From contig CM119268.1 of assembly GCA_051294375.1 (NCBI GenBank), positions 14,591,396-14,655,395 of the forward strand: a stretch of 64,000 bases of DNA, written 5' to 3'. Position 1 is the first letter of the stretch. Each line of letters opens with the position of its first letter. Origin of the DNA: Paraspadella gotoi. Lineage: Eukaryota > Chaetognatha. Below are positions 29,501-43,897 of this stretch, piece after piece. The notes under the pieces are model-generated. The model was not told the origin of the DNA. It made no database searches and saw only the letters and a list, made by a program, of their open reading frames with translations. The position numbers and the translations under genes were made by a program.

Positions 29501-32500
29501 GTGCCTTCAAACCCAACTTTCCTCCATTAGGACCAACCCTTACCTCGTCTCCAAACTGTTTGATGTAACTAAAGATTCCACCCTGAAAGAATCCGTTTGT
29601 CCGGAAGGAAAGGAAATAATCATTCCGTTTGGAAAGGGAGTTATGGGGCTGGTGAGTAACGGCCATCGTTTTTCACTTTTTTTCCTTCCTTCTCATTTTC
29701 TTTCACCGATTAATGATTTCTCAGGTGGCTAAGAATAAGGAAACCATTAACATAAAGAATGCTTACTCCGACTCCAGATTCAACGAAGACATCGACCACT
29801 TGACGGGTTAGTTTGATTCTAAAAAAATTATAATGCAATGTGGACAAACAACTACAACACGCAACCTCGGTCAGACCATTGACCTTATTTTCAACCTTAC
29901 CTTTTACTCTTTCTCGTTGTGGTCAGACTTTGACCTTGTAAATAGCATTGTTATAGACTTAGCATCTGAGTCTTTTATTGTTATCGTTATTAACCTTGTT
30001 GAAAAATAAATTCATTCTTACTGTGAAACTTGTTGTGTCCACACGTGGGAGTATAGGGTAAGGTTGAAAATAAGGTCAATGGTTTGACCAAGGTTGCGTG
30101 TTGTAGTTGTTTGTCCACAGCAATTCAATAAAATTATGACAACAAGTAGCTTTCCAAAGCTGAATGAGAAGGCGCTTTTACAGAATTTAGTAACAAGCGA
30201 TTAGCCAAATAATTACGACAAATTTGTGACGTGAACAAGAAATCCAATGTGCTTTGCGTTTAAGAAAAGCCAAAATGCTTAACTTTTTAGACGAAAGAAG
30301 CAGAACGTCTTTCTCGAAAAAAAAAAAATCCTGTGTTGGGAAAGGCGCGCACTGGAAGCTGGATATGCGCCATTTTTTTTCTTTCAAGCGCTATAATGTC
30401 AGTCGCCTCTTCCCCGCTTATCTTCCACCACCCTACCCTGCCGCCCACAGGATACAAAAACCCAAAACCTCCTTCCATGCCAATTTGTAATTCGTCAGGC
30501 GAGGTTCTCGGCGTCGCGACGATCATAAATAAAGGAGTCCGTTAATTCGATTCGCTATTAATATTTTTTAATTTATACTGAATGTATAGAAAGGTTATAT
30601 ATATTGAAGAGACAGTAATTATTGATAAGTGTTAATGACAGAACGTTCAATATAAGCAGTCCCTGAGCTTCGGATCAGGCTGTAACACCTTGTTACATGG
30701 CGGTTAAGCGCCCCGTCCCTCTTAACTGCCAGACGACCACCGGGCTAGAACCCCGGACCTTTGGTTGGGAGGCGAATGACTTGCCTCCGGCACCATGGCC
30801 GCTGATGAACGGTTGTGGATTTAGTCCACCATACATCCCCCCTCCCGTAGGAGAAGTCTGTTGCGTCTCTTCAGTGAATTGTTATTGTTGGTGGAAAGTT
30901 CGTCACCAAGTGAGCATGTCGCCTGATGTGTTGTGGGCGGAAAGTGCATCGCCAGGTTGAGCATGTCGCCTGAAAGTGTTGTTGTTGCTGTTGTGTTCGG
31001 GAAGTCGGGCTCACCAATGAAGAGACAGTAATTATTGATAAGTGTTAATGACAGAAACACGTTCAATATAAGCAGTCCCTGAGCTTCGGATCAGGCTGTA
31101 CACCTTGTTACAGGCGGGTAAGCGCCCCGTCCCTCTTAACTGCCAGACGACCACCGGGCTAGAAACCCGGACCTTTGGGTTGGAGGCGAATGACTTGCCT
31201 CCGGCACCAATGGCGCTGATGAACGGTTGGTGGATTTTAGTCCACCATAATATTATATATTCATTTTATTCGGTGACCACGCTTATTCCCCGTGATTCAT
31301 TTTAAAACTATCAAATCGCTCGTAAAAATATAAATGTATAGCTGACTAAGCCCAACTTGGAATTTCCTCCTTTGAAAATGGACCAACTCGAAGCTTAAAA
31401 AAAAGCGGAGGGTCTTAAAACCAAAACTTAAAGCTAATCTGTATCTTTTCTCACGACCTCGTATTTTTTATTAAGTGTCTCTATGTTAATTTTTGAACGC
31501 TTTACGCGCATTTTAGATAGGTAACTATATTATTGATACATATAAATTAATAGGGTATGTATTATTAATTAAAAGCCATCAATGATCAGGAGGAAAAGTG
31601 GACTTTTTCCCGGAAGACGAGGCGTCTCTTCCAAGACTACTTGGCCTTTGCCGGAATCGGGTTGATGAACGCTCAACTTTCGAAATGTCCATCTTGGAAA
31701 ACAAGAGGAGCAAGATTCTTTTGAACATGGCGAGGTGGGTGCCCCCCCCCCAGTTGTGGCGCGGTTGAATGGTAGTAAGGTTGTGAGGAACGTAAACGTG
31801 TTCAATTGTTTATATTAGGGTATGGATTAATTAAGGTTATTTTGTGAGGCGTCGCAAGAAACATAAATATACAATTATACATATATACACGTATCAAGGT
31901 TTTTCAATCAACTAGTGAATGCTTAGGTGGGCCGGGAGTGACAACCTCAAAAGGAGGTGGAAGCAGCGGGGGCGCGCCTCATTGTCAACTTAGATTGACG
32001 GGCCCTGAGATCCGGGTGACGAACGACTTTTTATTCGCCCGGCGGCGTCTTTCGCCGACGGAACTAAATCTAATTAAATTGATTATTAGCAAATATATTA
32101 GTTGGGGGGGAAAGACAAATTAGAAGTTTCTCGACGTTAATCAATTTGAGCGGTTGATGGACGGGTGATATAAACGAGGAAAAAATAAACGTTAGAGCGA
32201 AGATAAAACTTTTAAGAAAAAAAATGCGACGCATCTGTTTTGACGCCGCGAGTCATTTAATTGTTCGTAAAAGTTAATAAAATATTTGATTAATATTGAA
32301 ACGATCAGGAAAATCTCGGAATCTACGACCGATTTGGACGAACTGATTCAATGCGTGATGAGAGAATTCGTTGAACTCCTCAAGAGTCAAAGATGCGCCG
32401 TCTTCTTGACGGAAGAGACACCGTGCGGGATAAGATTGGCCAAAACATTTTCTCTGGTCACAACAAAGGTGAGTTCGCAAGGGAATCCGGCTGCGAGGCT

Positions 32501-35500
32501 TTGATTAAGAAGTTTAAGGGACCTCTTAAAAATAGCTGGCCTTGATTTAAAGAGAGTAACCCCCATCAAAAAAAGATCGTTTTTTCTTGTTTGCGGTAGG
32601 CAATCGGGTCAATATGGACGAATTGATGGATGAGAAATGAAAAGGATGACCTTATTTCTTATTCTCTTCCGATGCGATGTTTGTTTTTTATTTTTTTATT
32701 TATTTATTCACTTTGACGAAAGCATAACTTGATAGAGGGAAAGCGGAAAGAAACAGCAAAAAGATTTTCATATGGTTGAAGGGGAAGAGAGACTGGGAAA
32801 GAGGGTAAGAGAGATCCAACAGATCCGACCTTATCCAAAAGAAGTTGCAAAAAAAAAAAGGCAATGTTGCAAACAAACATCGTGCCCGATCTTCTCTCAC
32901 GTTTTTTTCATTCCAATAATAACGTTTCTGATAAACAAGATTTTCTCTCTCTGATTTTTATTATATTTTTATTACATTTTCGTTTCTTTCCCCAAGGACG
33001 GAATGATAACTCAGGCCGAATCAAAGGAGCGAAAAATTAGCGACGGAACCGAAGAAATTCCGGTTTACCGGACGATGGCGGAAAGGGTGGCCATCCACGT
33101 CGCCAAAACAGGTGCCAGAAAGTTGAAATTGCGAAGGTGAATGGAGGCGTGAATTACACCCATCCTTTGTGCTTGAAAAATAATATTAACTGCTCGTTTC
33201 TTGAGGGGGCGTTTTGAACGGAAAACAAACTGTCCATGAAAAAAAAAACGAACTGCTTGCTTCAAAATGTTTATCCTCCACCTTTGTCGAACTCTGTCTT
33301 TATTTCCTAATGCACGTGGCTGTCCTGGTTCTTCGACAGACTGCTCGCCGAAATTTCCTGCTTGGGTGTTTCTTGAAAAAAAAAATGTTGGAAAACAAAG
33401 TACAAAGAAATACTTTGCTTACAGTATAAATTACTAAAGCCTCTTTTCGCTCAACTAACAGAAAAGTGGACCGAAGGCAATTTACATGTCGATCGAAACC
33501 ATTGTTCGAAATTCCAAAATCAATAAGACTGACCCAAAATGCGCCCTTTATTCTCTTTAAAAACACTGCAAATCCCTCCGATGATCTTCAGTGCAGAAGA
33601 AGAAATCAACTGTTCCCTTTTTCTCTCTCTTTTTTTTTTTGTTTCGAACAAAGTTGGAGAAAGAGGTAATAAGGATTCTGCTTCGAAATGAGATTAAGAA
33701 AAAAAGAAAATGATAAGGAGCTTTCAACAGAAAGAGATGGGTATAGCGAGTGTGGGGTGAGTGAATGTGGCCGAGGAGAGAATGAATGTGGCCGAGGAGG
33801 AAATGAATGTGGCGAGGAGAAAATGAATGTGGCCGAGAGAGAATGAATGTGGCCGAGGAGAGAATGAATGTGGCCGAGGAGGAATGAATGTGGCCGAGGA
33901 GAGAATAAATGTGGCCGAGGAGAGAATGAATGTGGCCGAGGAGAGAATGAATGTGGCCGAGGAAATCGAAAAGTTAATCAGAAAAGGAAAACATTTTTTT
34001 CTATTTTCAGTTTTTTTTTCTTTTTTCTTTCCTCACTCTGTTTGTCACTGGTTTCCAGCCAGAGTGTCTTTATTAACTTCTCTCTCTCTCCCTCTCTCTC
34101 CCTCTCTCTTTCCCTCATCTCCTTTGTTTCCGACTCGCGCCCATTTCTCTTTTGCCTTCAGAAAAAATAAAAGTAGATTGCAACGGGGATGTATTATTAA
34201 AAGTGACAGCTTCATCTCTTTCATCACTCCTTTTTTTATCTCACCCTCTCCCTCTCCCCCTTTTCAACAAAAAAAGGTGAGGTTCTGAACATCGCAAACG
34301 TTTTCTCCGCCGGAAGCGAAAAGTGTTTTCAACTGCAACAAATGACGACGAACGGAGCCGAGGAGGAGGAAGAGAAAGGGGAGGGGATGAGAGGAAAGAC
34401 CACGTCGACGAGCCTTTCCGCTCTTTCTGGAGAGCAAGGCGTTCCGGAGTTGACGGACGAAGGCGTGGAACCGATCACGTCAATCCTCTGCGTGCCGATC
34501 TTTAACTCGGCCGACAAGGTGTGGGGAGATGCGTAGAAGCGTCGAATAATCGAGTTTCCTGCGAATCAGAATGTGCGAGAGACAGAAAACTCGGAACTGC
34601 TTCAGTATCGTCCTTTGTTTTCTTTCCAGGTCATAGGCGTCGCTCAAGTCGCCAACAAAAAGAACAAACGCGCCTTCAATTCGAGTGACATCAAAGCCTT
34701 CGAGGCTTTTGCGCTCTTCTGCGGCCTGGGAATTCATAACGCGATGTTGTACGACAAAGTGTTGAAGCTTAATCTGAGGTGAAAATAACGCACATAATAC
34801 GCATATTACATATATAATACACATGATACAACAAAATGTTTGTGTCTTGAAAAGGCATGAAATTCAAGGTCAACATTAAAAAAATATTGAAATTGTATCA
34901 AGCGAATAATTTCGGCATCATTACGAATAATTTAAACGTATTTTCTCACACATTTCTCGATTACCAGGCAAGAGGTGGCATTGGAGGTTCTCTCCTACCA
35001 TACGACGGCGACGGAAGATGAAACAAAAGCCCTCCTCAACGCCATCTGCGACGTCAACGAGAACAAGCGTCTCTCGGACGCGTCCGAGGTCGCCATGGCG
35101 ACCGCTCCTTCCCTCGACTTTCTCGTCGACTTTCAATTCTCCGACTTCGAGCTCACCGACGCCGAGACGGTCAAACTCGCCATGATGATGTTCAAGGATT
35201 TCAAGTTGGACGCCAAATTCAAGATGACCGACCGACTCCTCGCTCACTGGATGCTCAGCGTGAAGAAGAACTATCGACCCGTGACTTACCATAACTGGCG
35301 TCACGCTTTCAACGTGGCACAGACGATGTTCGTCATCATGAAGAAGGGTGAGTGCGAGGGTTGGACGAGAATTTCTCTCTAAAAATGTCGTCAAGTGTCG
35401 GTATATTTTATAAAAAAAACTTTTATCGAGTTGATTTTTTCGATGTCCCCTGTTCGAAATTGGATCGTCTTTCATGCATTTAACGATAAAACCTTTCCTT

Positions 35501-37607
35501 AGATTGAATCTTTTATGTTGATCTTATTTTTGAGGAAGAGGCATTATCGAACGTCCTTGACGCCCTCTCTTTTTTATTACTTTCAAATCGCTTTGCGCTT
35601 CCGATCTCCATTTTTTTCTATCCCTCTCAGTTGTTTTTTTTTTAATATTTTTTCTATACATGTCTAACAGTTTGAAAATAACTTACCTGTCAAACCGTTT
35701 TAAATTCGAAAAAGATATTCTTAACAAAATTAAATAGTTAGAATAAACTTTAAAAAAATTGCATCGCTATGTACCTGAGCTCCTCAGTCTTTACGACCTC
35801 TTTAATACTTTATACATAGCCTTTCCTGAATGAGCAACATTATCTTATCTCTATCGTCAATCCACGACACAGAATAGCCATTTTCCCTAGGCGACAACGA
35901 CGCCATTCCAAAAAATAAATCACCCACTATAGAAAAAAAATATTCCCGCACACTCCTTTTGTTTTGTTTCTTTTTTTTCTCTCTAACTTATCGGCGTCAT
36001 TATTCATCCTCTATCTCTCCGGTTATGTTGCGATTTGCTAATTTTGTAGTAATAAACAAAAACAACAAAATTCATCGCAATGGTCATAAGTCATCGCGTG
36101 TATTTTAAATAAATACCCCCCTCCCGACATTTTAATGTCAATTTTACAGAAAGAATTCGACGAGCCTTCGATGACTTGGAAGTTTTCCTCTTTCTCGTCG
36201 CCTGCTTGTGTCACGACCTTGATCACCGAGGGCAGACGAACTCATTTCAACAAATGGTAAAATCTCCGTTGGCGCGGCTGTATTCGACGTCGACGTTGGA
36301 GCGGCACCACTTTAACCACGCCGTTATGATTCTCAATTCGAAGGTGAGTTCGAGTAGGTTAAAAATAAAGAAGAAAGGAAAGTTGAAACTCGTGTTAATG
36401 AAATTCTGCGAGGCCGGATATGGAATATTTTTTCCACCATGACGAATACATCTTTTCGTATTTCGTCCCTCAGGACAACAACATTTTTCACTCCCTCTCC
36501 GAGTGGGACTACAAAACGGCCATCACCCTTCTCGAGCGGCTTATCCTCGCCACAGACCTCACCCTCTTTTTCAAAAAGTGGGGCAGTTTCTGTCAGTTGC
36601 TGGATTCGTCGAGAGACGGCGCCGACATCGATTGGCGGAAGGAGCACAACAAGGGCCTGCTGAGTCGGATGCTGATGACCGCCTGCGACGTGGCGGCCAT
36701 TATGAAACCGTGGGAGATTCAACAAAAAGTGGCGCGACTTGTGGCTTCGGAATTTTTTGAACAGGTGAGGGGATTGAAAGAAAACGGGAGTGGCGCATTG
36801 GATGGAGGAAATAGGTTAATGAATACAATGGGAGGGAATTACCACGGTCCAACGAATGGCAACTTTTCAAAATAATGCGGACCCACCAGGGTGACATGGA
36901 ACGCGCCGCCTTCAACCGGAAGCCTTCGGCCCAGATGGACCGCGAACGAGAAGACGAATTACCCAAGATGCAGATCGACTTCATCGACGCCATTTGCCTC
37001 CCGCTCTACCAACGACTCGGGAACGAGTTTCAGGAGCTACGACCCATGCAGGAGGGTTGTCTGCGGAACCGGAACAATTGGCAGGCTTTGGATCACGTCT
37101 CCCGATCGGCGAGCAAGGATGAGGACGAGGCAGACGAGAGCAAGACTGCCGAGGACAAGGCCAGCGACGAAAGCGCTTAAAACGACGCTGGAACCGTAAA
37201 CGAGGCGAGAGGGCGTAAATCGACCAAACCTCAAAAAAGCGGCGACGGATATTAAAGGGGGGGGAAGCAAACGAGAAAAACTTGCTAACCACCAACGGGC
37301 TATTTTTACATTCTGTGTGCATTCACTTTTTTTTTTTTTTTGAATATTGATAACTGTCGAACAAAATTATTATTATTATTATTACTATTACTACATCATC
37401 CATTTGAACTTATTTTTTCTCTCGTTCGAATAAATTAAAAAAAGAGTAAAAAAAAGAACATTTTTTTCTCTTTTTTGAAAAGTTAAGAGTTCGCACTACT
37501 CAACTCCCCTAGAGAAAATAGAAATAAAAGCGAAATTCGCTCTGACAGATTTTGACAGAAACTTTCCGGGTTTTAAGAAAATCCAAAAAAGCTGTCAAAA
37601 AAAAACG

Positions 37608-37650
<43 letters not shown>

Positions 37651-40600
37651 CGACCATGCAAGTTAAAAATCAAATAAGTGTTTTGACATAATACGAATAT
37701 AGAATGTGGAAGCTTAAAAGTGATACGAGACAGTTTGACGCGAGATAAGCGTTTAAGTGTTTATTTCTTAGATTCGAAAAAATTCAAAAATAATTGTTTG
37801 TACTAATCATTACTAACATTTGTTTATCGCGCGTTTGACTGTACCCATCAAACATAATAGTAGTTTGCGTTTTACTGTATATCCATTAGTACCCTCTCAA
37901 ACTTGTTATACAAGTGTTAATGATTTAATCGCTAATCTGTTTGATGTATATATGCATGGTATATATACATTTTTGTGCTTATAACCTCTTCAGGGGATCC
38001 GAGGAACGGTCTGGACGGGTGGCAACCGGTTGAACCGCAAATGTGTTGTCGAGGACGCAGCTAGTGGCGTTTATAACATTATTTTAATACGATTACAAAG
38101 CAGAAAGTTAAAATGGTACAATTTAGTGGTACATATATAGGAAACATTAGAGATCTAAAAGGAGTAGTAATGTTCTGCGAGTACGGCTCAGATCGCGCAA
38201 GATATGCACACGTATTATAAAAAGGGGGGGTAGGGAATAACTAATAGGCGAACGTACACGAGAACGATTCGCTCAATATTCCTCCCTCTTGCGGCCACTT
38301 TCTCTAAATTCTCTCCGATTTTTCCCGCTCGAGGTTATTGACGCCGTAGGCGACACAATTTTGCTAAATAACGAATCGATAAATCGATATAAACAAACTT
38401 TTAAACAGATCTCATTCGATCAGTATGACCGACACAACAGACGAAAGGCAAGAGGGGCCGGCGCGATAAATCGATTAGCTTTTTTTTTATTCTTAATCAG
38501 AAACGAAGCATCTTGCATCGATTCAACTCTCAAATCTCATCGATTCAACTCTCAAATCTTCGTATGTCTCAACAGAAAATCGAGATGAGCTCGGGCGACG
38601 AATTTCTAACGCGCGGCCATGGAGAAAGAAAGAGATTAACTTACCACGGCGCGGGTGAGGATCTGCGTGGAAGAGCACTCGTCCACGTGACCGAAGCAGA
38701 AACATTTGGAGCAGCCTGGATGGAAACGAATTAGAATTAACGACGTTACTACAAAGATTTTTTAAACATCAAATGCTTACTACTATTTATTATTATATAA
38801 TTTTTTTTATTTATATCCCTGGTTTACCTTCAGGATTTCGCTTTTCCAGATAATAATGTCCGTAGGCGCAGGAGTCGCATCTCTGCCCAGCCACGTTTTC
38901 CTAACATAAACATTAAATATTAAACAAGCAATCAATATACAAAGGAAATACGGTAGCCATTCTAAGTTCTGTAACGGAACGAAATGTCAATAGGTTTTGA
39001 CAAAAGAACGTGCCGTAGAATCTTCCGGAAGTCGTGTCGATGAAATTGACAACCCTCTTTGCGAGCTTTCCTCGAAATCCCACGTGACCCGGTACAACGT
39101 GACACGGAGGCCGTTCTCTGCGCGCGACGTATCGACGCGCATCGATCGAGACCGCCCCTTTTTTTTTTCAATCTCGCGGAAAGGCTATTTTTAGGAGGCG
39201 TGAATGACGTCACTAACTGACGTCAAAGCCTTTGTCGTTCGACGTGACGAGAAAAATGTCAAATGGGCTCGGGCTTTTTTTTTTCTTTCTCTCTCTTTTC
39301 CTCTCTATCTTTTTGAAAGCTCTTTGGAATAATTTAAGTTCAATTCTCTGTCTTTATAAAATTAAGTCTAAGCAGCTTTAATGTATTGTACGGCGACTAC
39401 GGTTCTTGACAACAGAAGATTCATAAACCTTAAATATCTCTCGTCATGGTGGATGAGAAAATTTTTTTCCTTTGCGCGAAGGTCATAGACTCGCCATTAA
39501 CGCGTCATATACATAAGATGAAAATAAAGAGGTATACGTCTGCTACAAATTTATCGTCCTCACCTTGCAGATGCATTCCCCGGTGTTGGCGTCGCAAATG
39601 TTTCCGTGGACGCCGCGCTCGTCGCAGGCGCACGGGCGACACTCGGGGAAGTTGAAGTACCCGGGGAGACACTCGTCGCAACGACGCCCACCGACGTTTG
39701 GGCGACATCTGGTGAGAGAATTGGGAGTGAAAAGAAAAGGAGAACAGGAAAAGAGAAGAAATCGGGAAAAATGAAAAATTGGAGAGTTAAAGGGTAAATG
39801 AGAGAAAAAAGAGGAGGAGAAAGAGAAGTAAGGAAGGTTACGAAAAAGAAAAAGAAAAGGAAAGAAAGATTGAGACGCAAGAAAATAGACGAAACGGAGA
39901 GAGACGGGGTTGGGAATGGGGTCAAGGATGCGAGAGATTATTGATGGGAAGCGGAGAGAGGTAGAGAGAGACAGAGACAGAGAGCTCAAGCAAAATAGCG
40001 TGAAAGTCATGGGCATATATATATATTAGTCATACATATATTTGAGCGTCTCTGTTTTACTCTTTACTAGTATCTATTAACCAAGGCTAGCTAAGGCAAG
40101 GAAGAATAACAGCGAAAATGATGCGTTTCGAAACGCATCATCCGAACGCCTTCCTTACCTGCACTGTCCCGTTTCCGCTTCACAGTTGTAATCGTTGTCA
40201 GCGATTCCGTTCCTGTTGCAGTTGCAAGGCTGCGATGGGTCGTAAGGGGGGGTTGGAGTAGTGGGGCGGTGGGACGTGAATTGGGTGGTAAAATGACGGT
40301 AAGTTTTAGCGGATTGGGAAAAGGGAGAGGGAAAAGTGCGGTAAGAGGGTATAAAGGGAAAAGTGTTTCGGAAGCCAAGACGGGACGTGGTCGGGCGTTG
40401 GGTAGGGACGGTTTGAAAAGGTCGACGGGTTTTGAAGAAGCGATTCGGAGCGACGGTTTGGGAACGGGATGTAAGAAAGGGATTAAACGAGACGGGTTTC
40501 CAAGATGGGCCGGATGTTACGGGTGAACGAAAAGACGATGGGGAATAGGGACGGGAGAAGGGAGAATTATAAGAGTCGCGCCAGGGTGTTGTGCGGGTTT

Positions 40601-43600
40601 TAAATGGTCCGTAAGGTTTGCCGTGATCGGAGGGTCGTCGGGGAGTTACGGGATTAAAGGGTCGATAAGGTCCAAAAGAGGTCGGGGGCCGAATGGGCGG
40701 GCGAAAGGGGCCGAGCGGGTTAAAGTTGGGATCACGAGACGTATTGGGATCAGAATCGGGTATCAGGGGCAGAGAAAATCGGGGACGGGGATCGGGGAAA
40801 CGTCGTGATCCAGAGCGACGGGGATTCCCAGCGGATGAACCGTCGGGTAAGGCGTCGGGAGAGACGGCGTGGCGGTCGTCGGGTAAGGCATTGCGATCGA
40901 GCACGCCGGTGGGAGGAAAGAAAGAATTAGAGGGTGAGGCGCAGGAAAGGAGACAAATCATGGGCAGGAGAGCGCCGCCAGGTGGAGGCGGCGGCGCCGG
41001 GACGCACGCCGGTGATCGCGATCCAGGAGGGCAGGGCACTGGACCGAACGGCGAGGGGCATGCCCAGGGAGGCGCCCCTGCCATGCAAGGCGGCGGTGGA
41101 GGCGCCAGAGGACAGAATCGTTGGCACGACATTGTTAAAAATTTTAAAAAATAGGCAATGGGTGCGGATAATGTTACTTTACTACATGATAGAAAAATAT
41201 AAAAGGTTTGAAGTTTAAAATTTTCAGAAAATTTGAAAAAAAAAAAACCCCCACCGACGAATATTTTATCACGAGTCGGAAAAAAAAATTAATTTTTTTT
41301 TTTGCTTTCTAAGTCCGCGAAAGATTTTCTGCCCAGAATTTCGGCGTTTCCCTTAAACCCGACGAAAGCTTTAGTTTTATATATTTTTTTTTAAACGAAA
41401 ACAATTTTTTCCCATTTTTTTTTTCAAAAAAAAAACAAAACTTCGTTTCGTTTATAAGTCGTCGATACCGTGTTTGTCAAAAAAAAGTAACTAAAAAACA
41501 AAGTTGGAACAAGATGCTATGTATTCGAATTGGTTGGTTAGAAAACAAAGCACAGAGTTGGAACAAAACGCAGTCTACGAACTAATTTTGTTGTTGTTGT
41601 TGTTGTTGTTGTCAAAAGTCATGTGAGCAATGTTGGCAAAAAAATTACTATTTAAAAGGTTTAGCTATGATGTTTATCATTCCCAATGCCGTAACATTTT
41701 GATTAAATGTGCGAGATTATTCGAGTTGTACTTTGGTGAAAGTTAGACGATAAAATCTTAGAGCGAATTGGTTAAAATTGTTTTGCCCCCCTTATGTCAT
41801 AACTAAAAGTAAAACCGTTTCTTCCTTTCATGCTGCTTTAACACACACTCTCTCTCTCCCTCTCTCTTTAACTCTCAACATCTGCTCCACGTCAAAACAA
41901 GGAAAGTACAGATGAGTGAAGTCACTGAACGGTTGAACGGGATGACGAATGACGCCGCCAAACAACTGACTGTACATAAATGACGAAACTTAACAGGTGA
42001 ACAGTAAGTTACAGCTGTAACTGTAACTCCACACATGCCTAACAGCCTCCAAAATTAACAATCCCTACTAAGGGAAAATTGGATTGATAACCTTAACGCC
42101 AGAACTGAGCGCGGTAAAGATTTAGGCCCTAAATTCTCACCAACTCACTGATAAGGTCGGAATTTTTCTTTCTTTTTTTTTCTTTTTAATAAGAAACAAA
42201 CTTTTTTCAACTCCCAGGAAACTGAAGAAGTGTGAGAGTGGAAGGGGCAATCCGAGTTTAGAAAAGGAACATAACAAGAATATAATAAATAGATGTTCTT
42301 ATTTTAATAACCAAAATTTATTCTTCGTATACTATTTCAATAATTTTTAAACGTCTACCAACGTACTTAACCACTGTACTGTGGATAAAAATATTTACTA
42401 TGTGCGACTGAGCAAAACATTTTTTTCCCACTTGAGGTTAGAAATTAGTCCAGTTTTTAAGCTGAAACTGAATTGCTTTAGTGTATCATGAAGCCATTTC
42501 AGTTTGTTGTTAATTTTTATTATAATTATCATTACTATTATTGTTGTTATAAACACTATTTATAAAATGAATTTAACTATAAGTCGAACTCGACGTGAGG
42601 AAGCTCGGACAATTACCCTATAAATCTCACACTTACATATTCGATCGGACACTGCGGACAGCACGCACCCGCCGACCAAACTGGCCGCGGACACGGGACG
42701 GGCTCGCACTGTACCCTTTCGCACAGCACGTAGCCCCGCCTACACTTGCACACAGCGCAAGTCTCCTCAAAGAAGATCTCCTCGCCGTCTTCCAAGATCG
42801 AGTCGCCGTCTAGCGGACAGTTGTGATCGGCGCTTCGATCCCGTTGTTCTTTTGTCTTTTTTTTTTTTTTAATCGATTTTTTAAAAAAAAGGGGGAAAAA
42901 GAGAGAGTCGAAGTGGTCATGAGAAACACGCCTCCTGGGAGGATAAGAAAAAAATACCCGGGATCTTCGACTTGAACTCGAAAAGATTTCCCCCCCCCCA
43001 CTGGGTAAAATTTTTAAAGGAAGGGGAACGAGGGAGGGGTGTTGGAGCACGGGGTTATTGTTTCGAGAAATAACAGTAATTTTTTTTTTTTTTTTAAAGA
43101 AAAAAATTGTTGTTTCTCAAATTTTAAATTACGAACATGCCTTTAAAACCTGCCGCGGGTCTGGAAAAGTTATTATAAACGTCGAGGTCTAAAATCTATA
43201 AAAATACAGAAAAAAATTTGGGAAAAACGAAAAGAAAATTTGGGTTAAGCTTATCATATACTACAAATTGGTTTTCTTTTTCGTCTCGACCAGATTTTTC
43301 TGTACACTCATTTCACCATCTAGAATGCAAAATACTTACGGCCTTGCAAGGACAAGACCGACTTTAATTGACGGACTATGTAAATGGCAACCAAAGACGT
43401 TAACGTCGGTCCTACCAACGACGTACAAAAACCGACTTACGTTGTCCGGCGCCTCCGTCACCTCGTCGATCGGGCAGACCGGACAGCACTTTCCTTCGGG
43501 AAAGATCGGGATGAGGCAGTTGGGCTGTTTGCATTGCTCCTTCTCGCAATCGATGCGACCCTGCCGACACTTGCACGTCTCGCAAACGTCGACGGAGAAC

Positions 43601-43849
43601 TCCTCTCCGTCACTGTAGTAATCTCCGCGGGCCGTCTTGCAACCACTCCCAATCTTTTGTTCGTTTTTAAATTGGTTGTATTGTTTTAATGACGGACGTA
43701 AAGAGGAGTACAGTAACAAGTTCCGTGGTGCGCAGAGCGGGGTGCGGATAAAACGGTGCGAAATTTGTACCGGTTTTTTATAGTTTTTTTTTTAAGGCGA
43801 GGTGAGGGGAAAGGGGTGATAATGTGGCGAGGCGTGTGTGCAAAGCAGA

Positions 43850-43897
<48 letters not shown>

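Larger units (their letters stand above)
37181..38644. other. PDE 3' region and remainder of host intron
   Basis: It includes the PDE 3' UTR, the poly(A) signal, a poly-A run and an ATT repeat at 37367-37395. No exon is seen before the laminin exon at 38645. Confidence 0.55.

Noticed and set aside
33762-33968. Regular repeat array considered as CRISPR-like
   Set aside because: Units are contiguous without spacers and the genome is animal; it is a minisatellite.
34921-35475. 184-residue minus-strand frame opposite the PDE catalytic domain
   Set aside because: It mirrors exon 12 of the PDE and has no domain or context of its own.
40269-41154. Gly/Arg-rich frames on the plus strand opposite the Pro-rich linker
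   Set aside because: Complement of proline and arginine codons; the minus frame joins a real LE exon, the plus frames join nothing.
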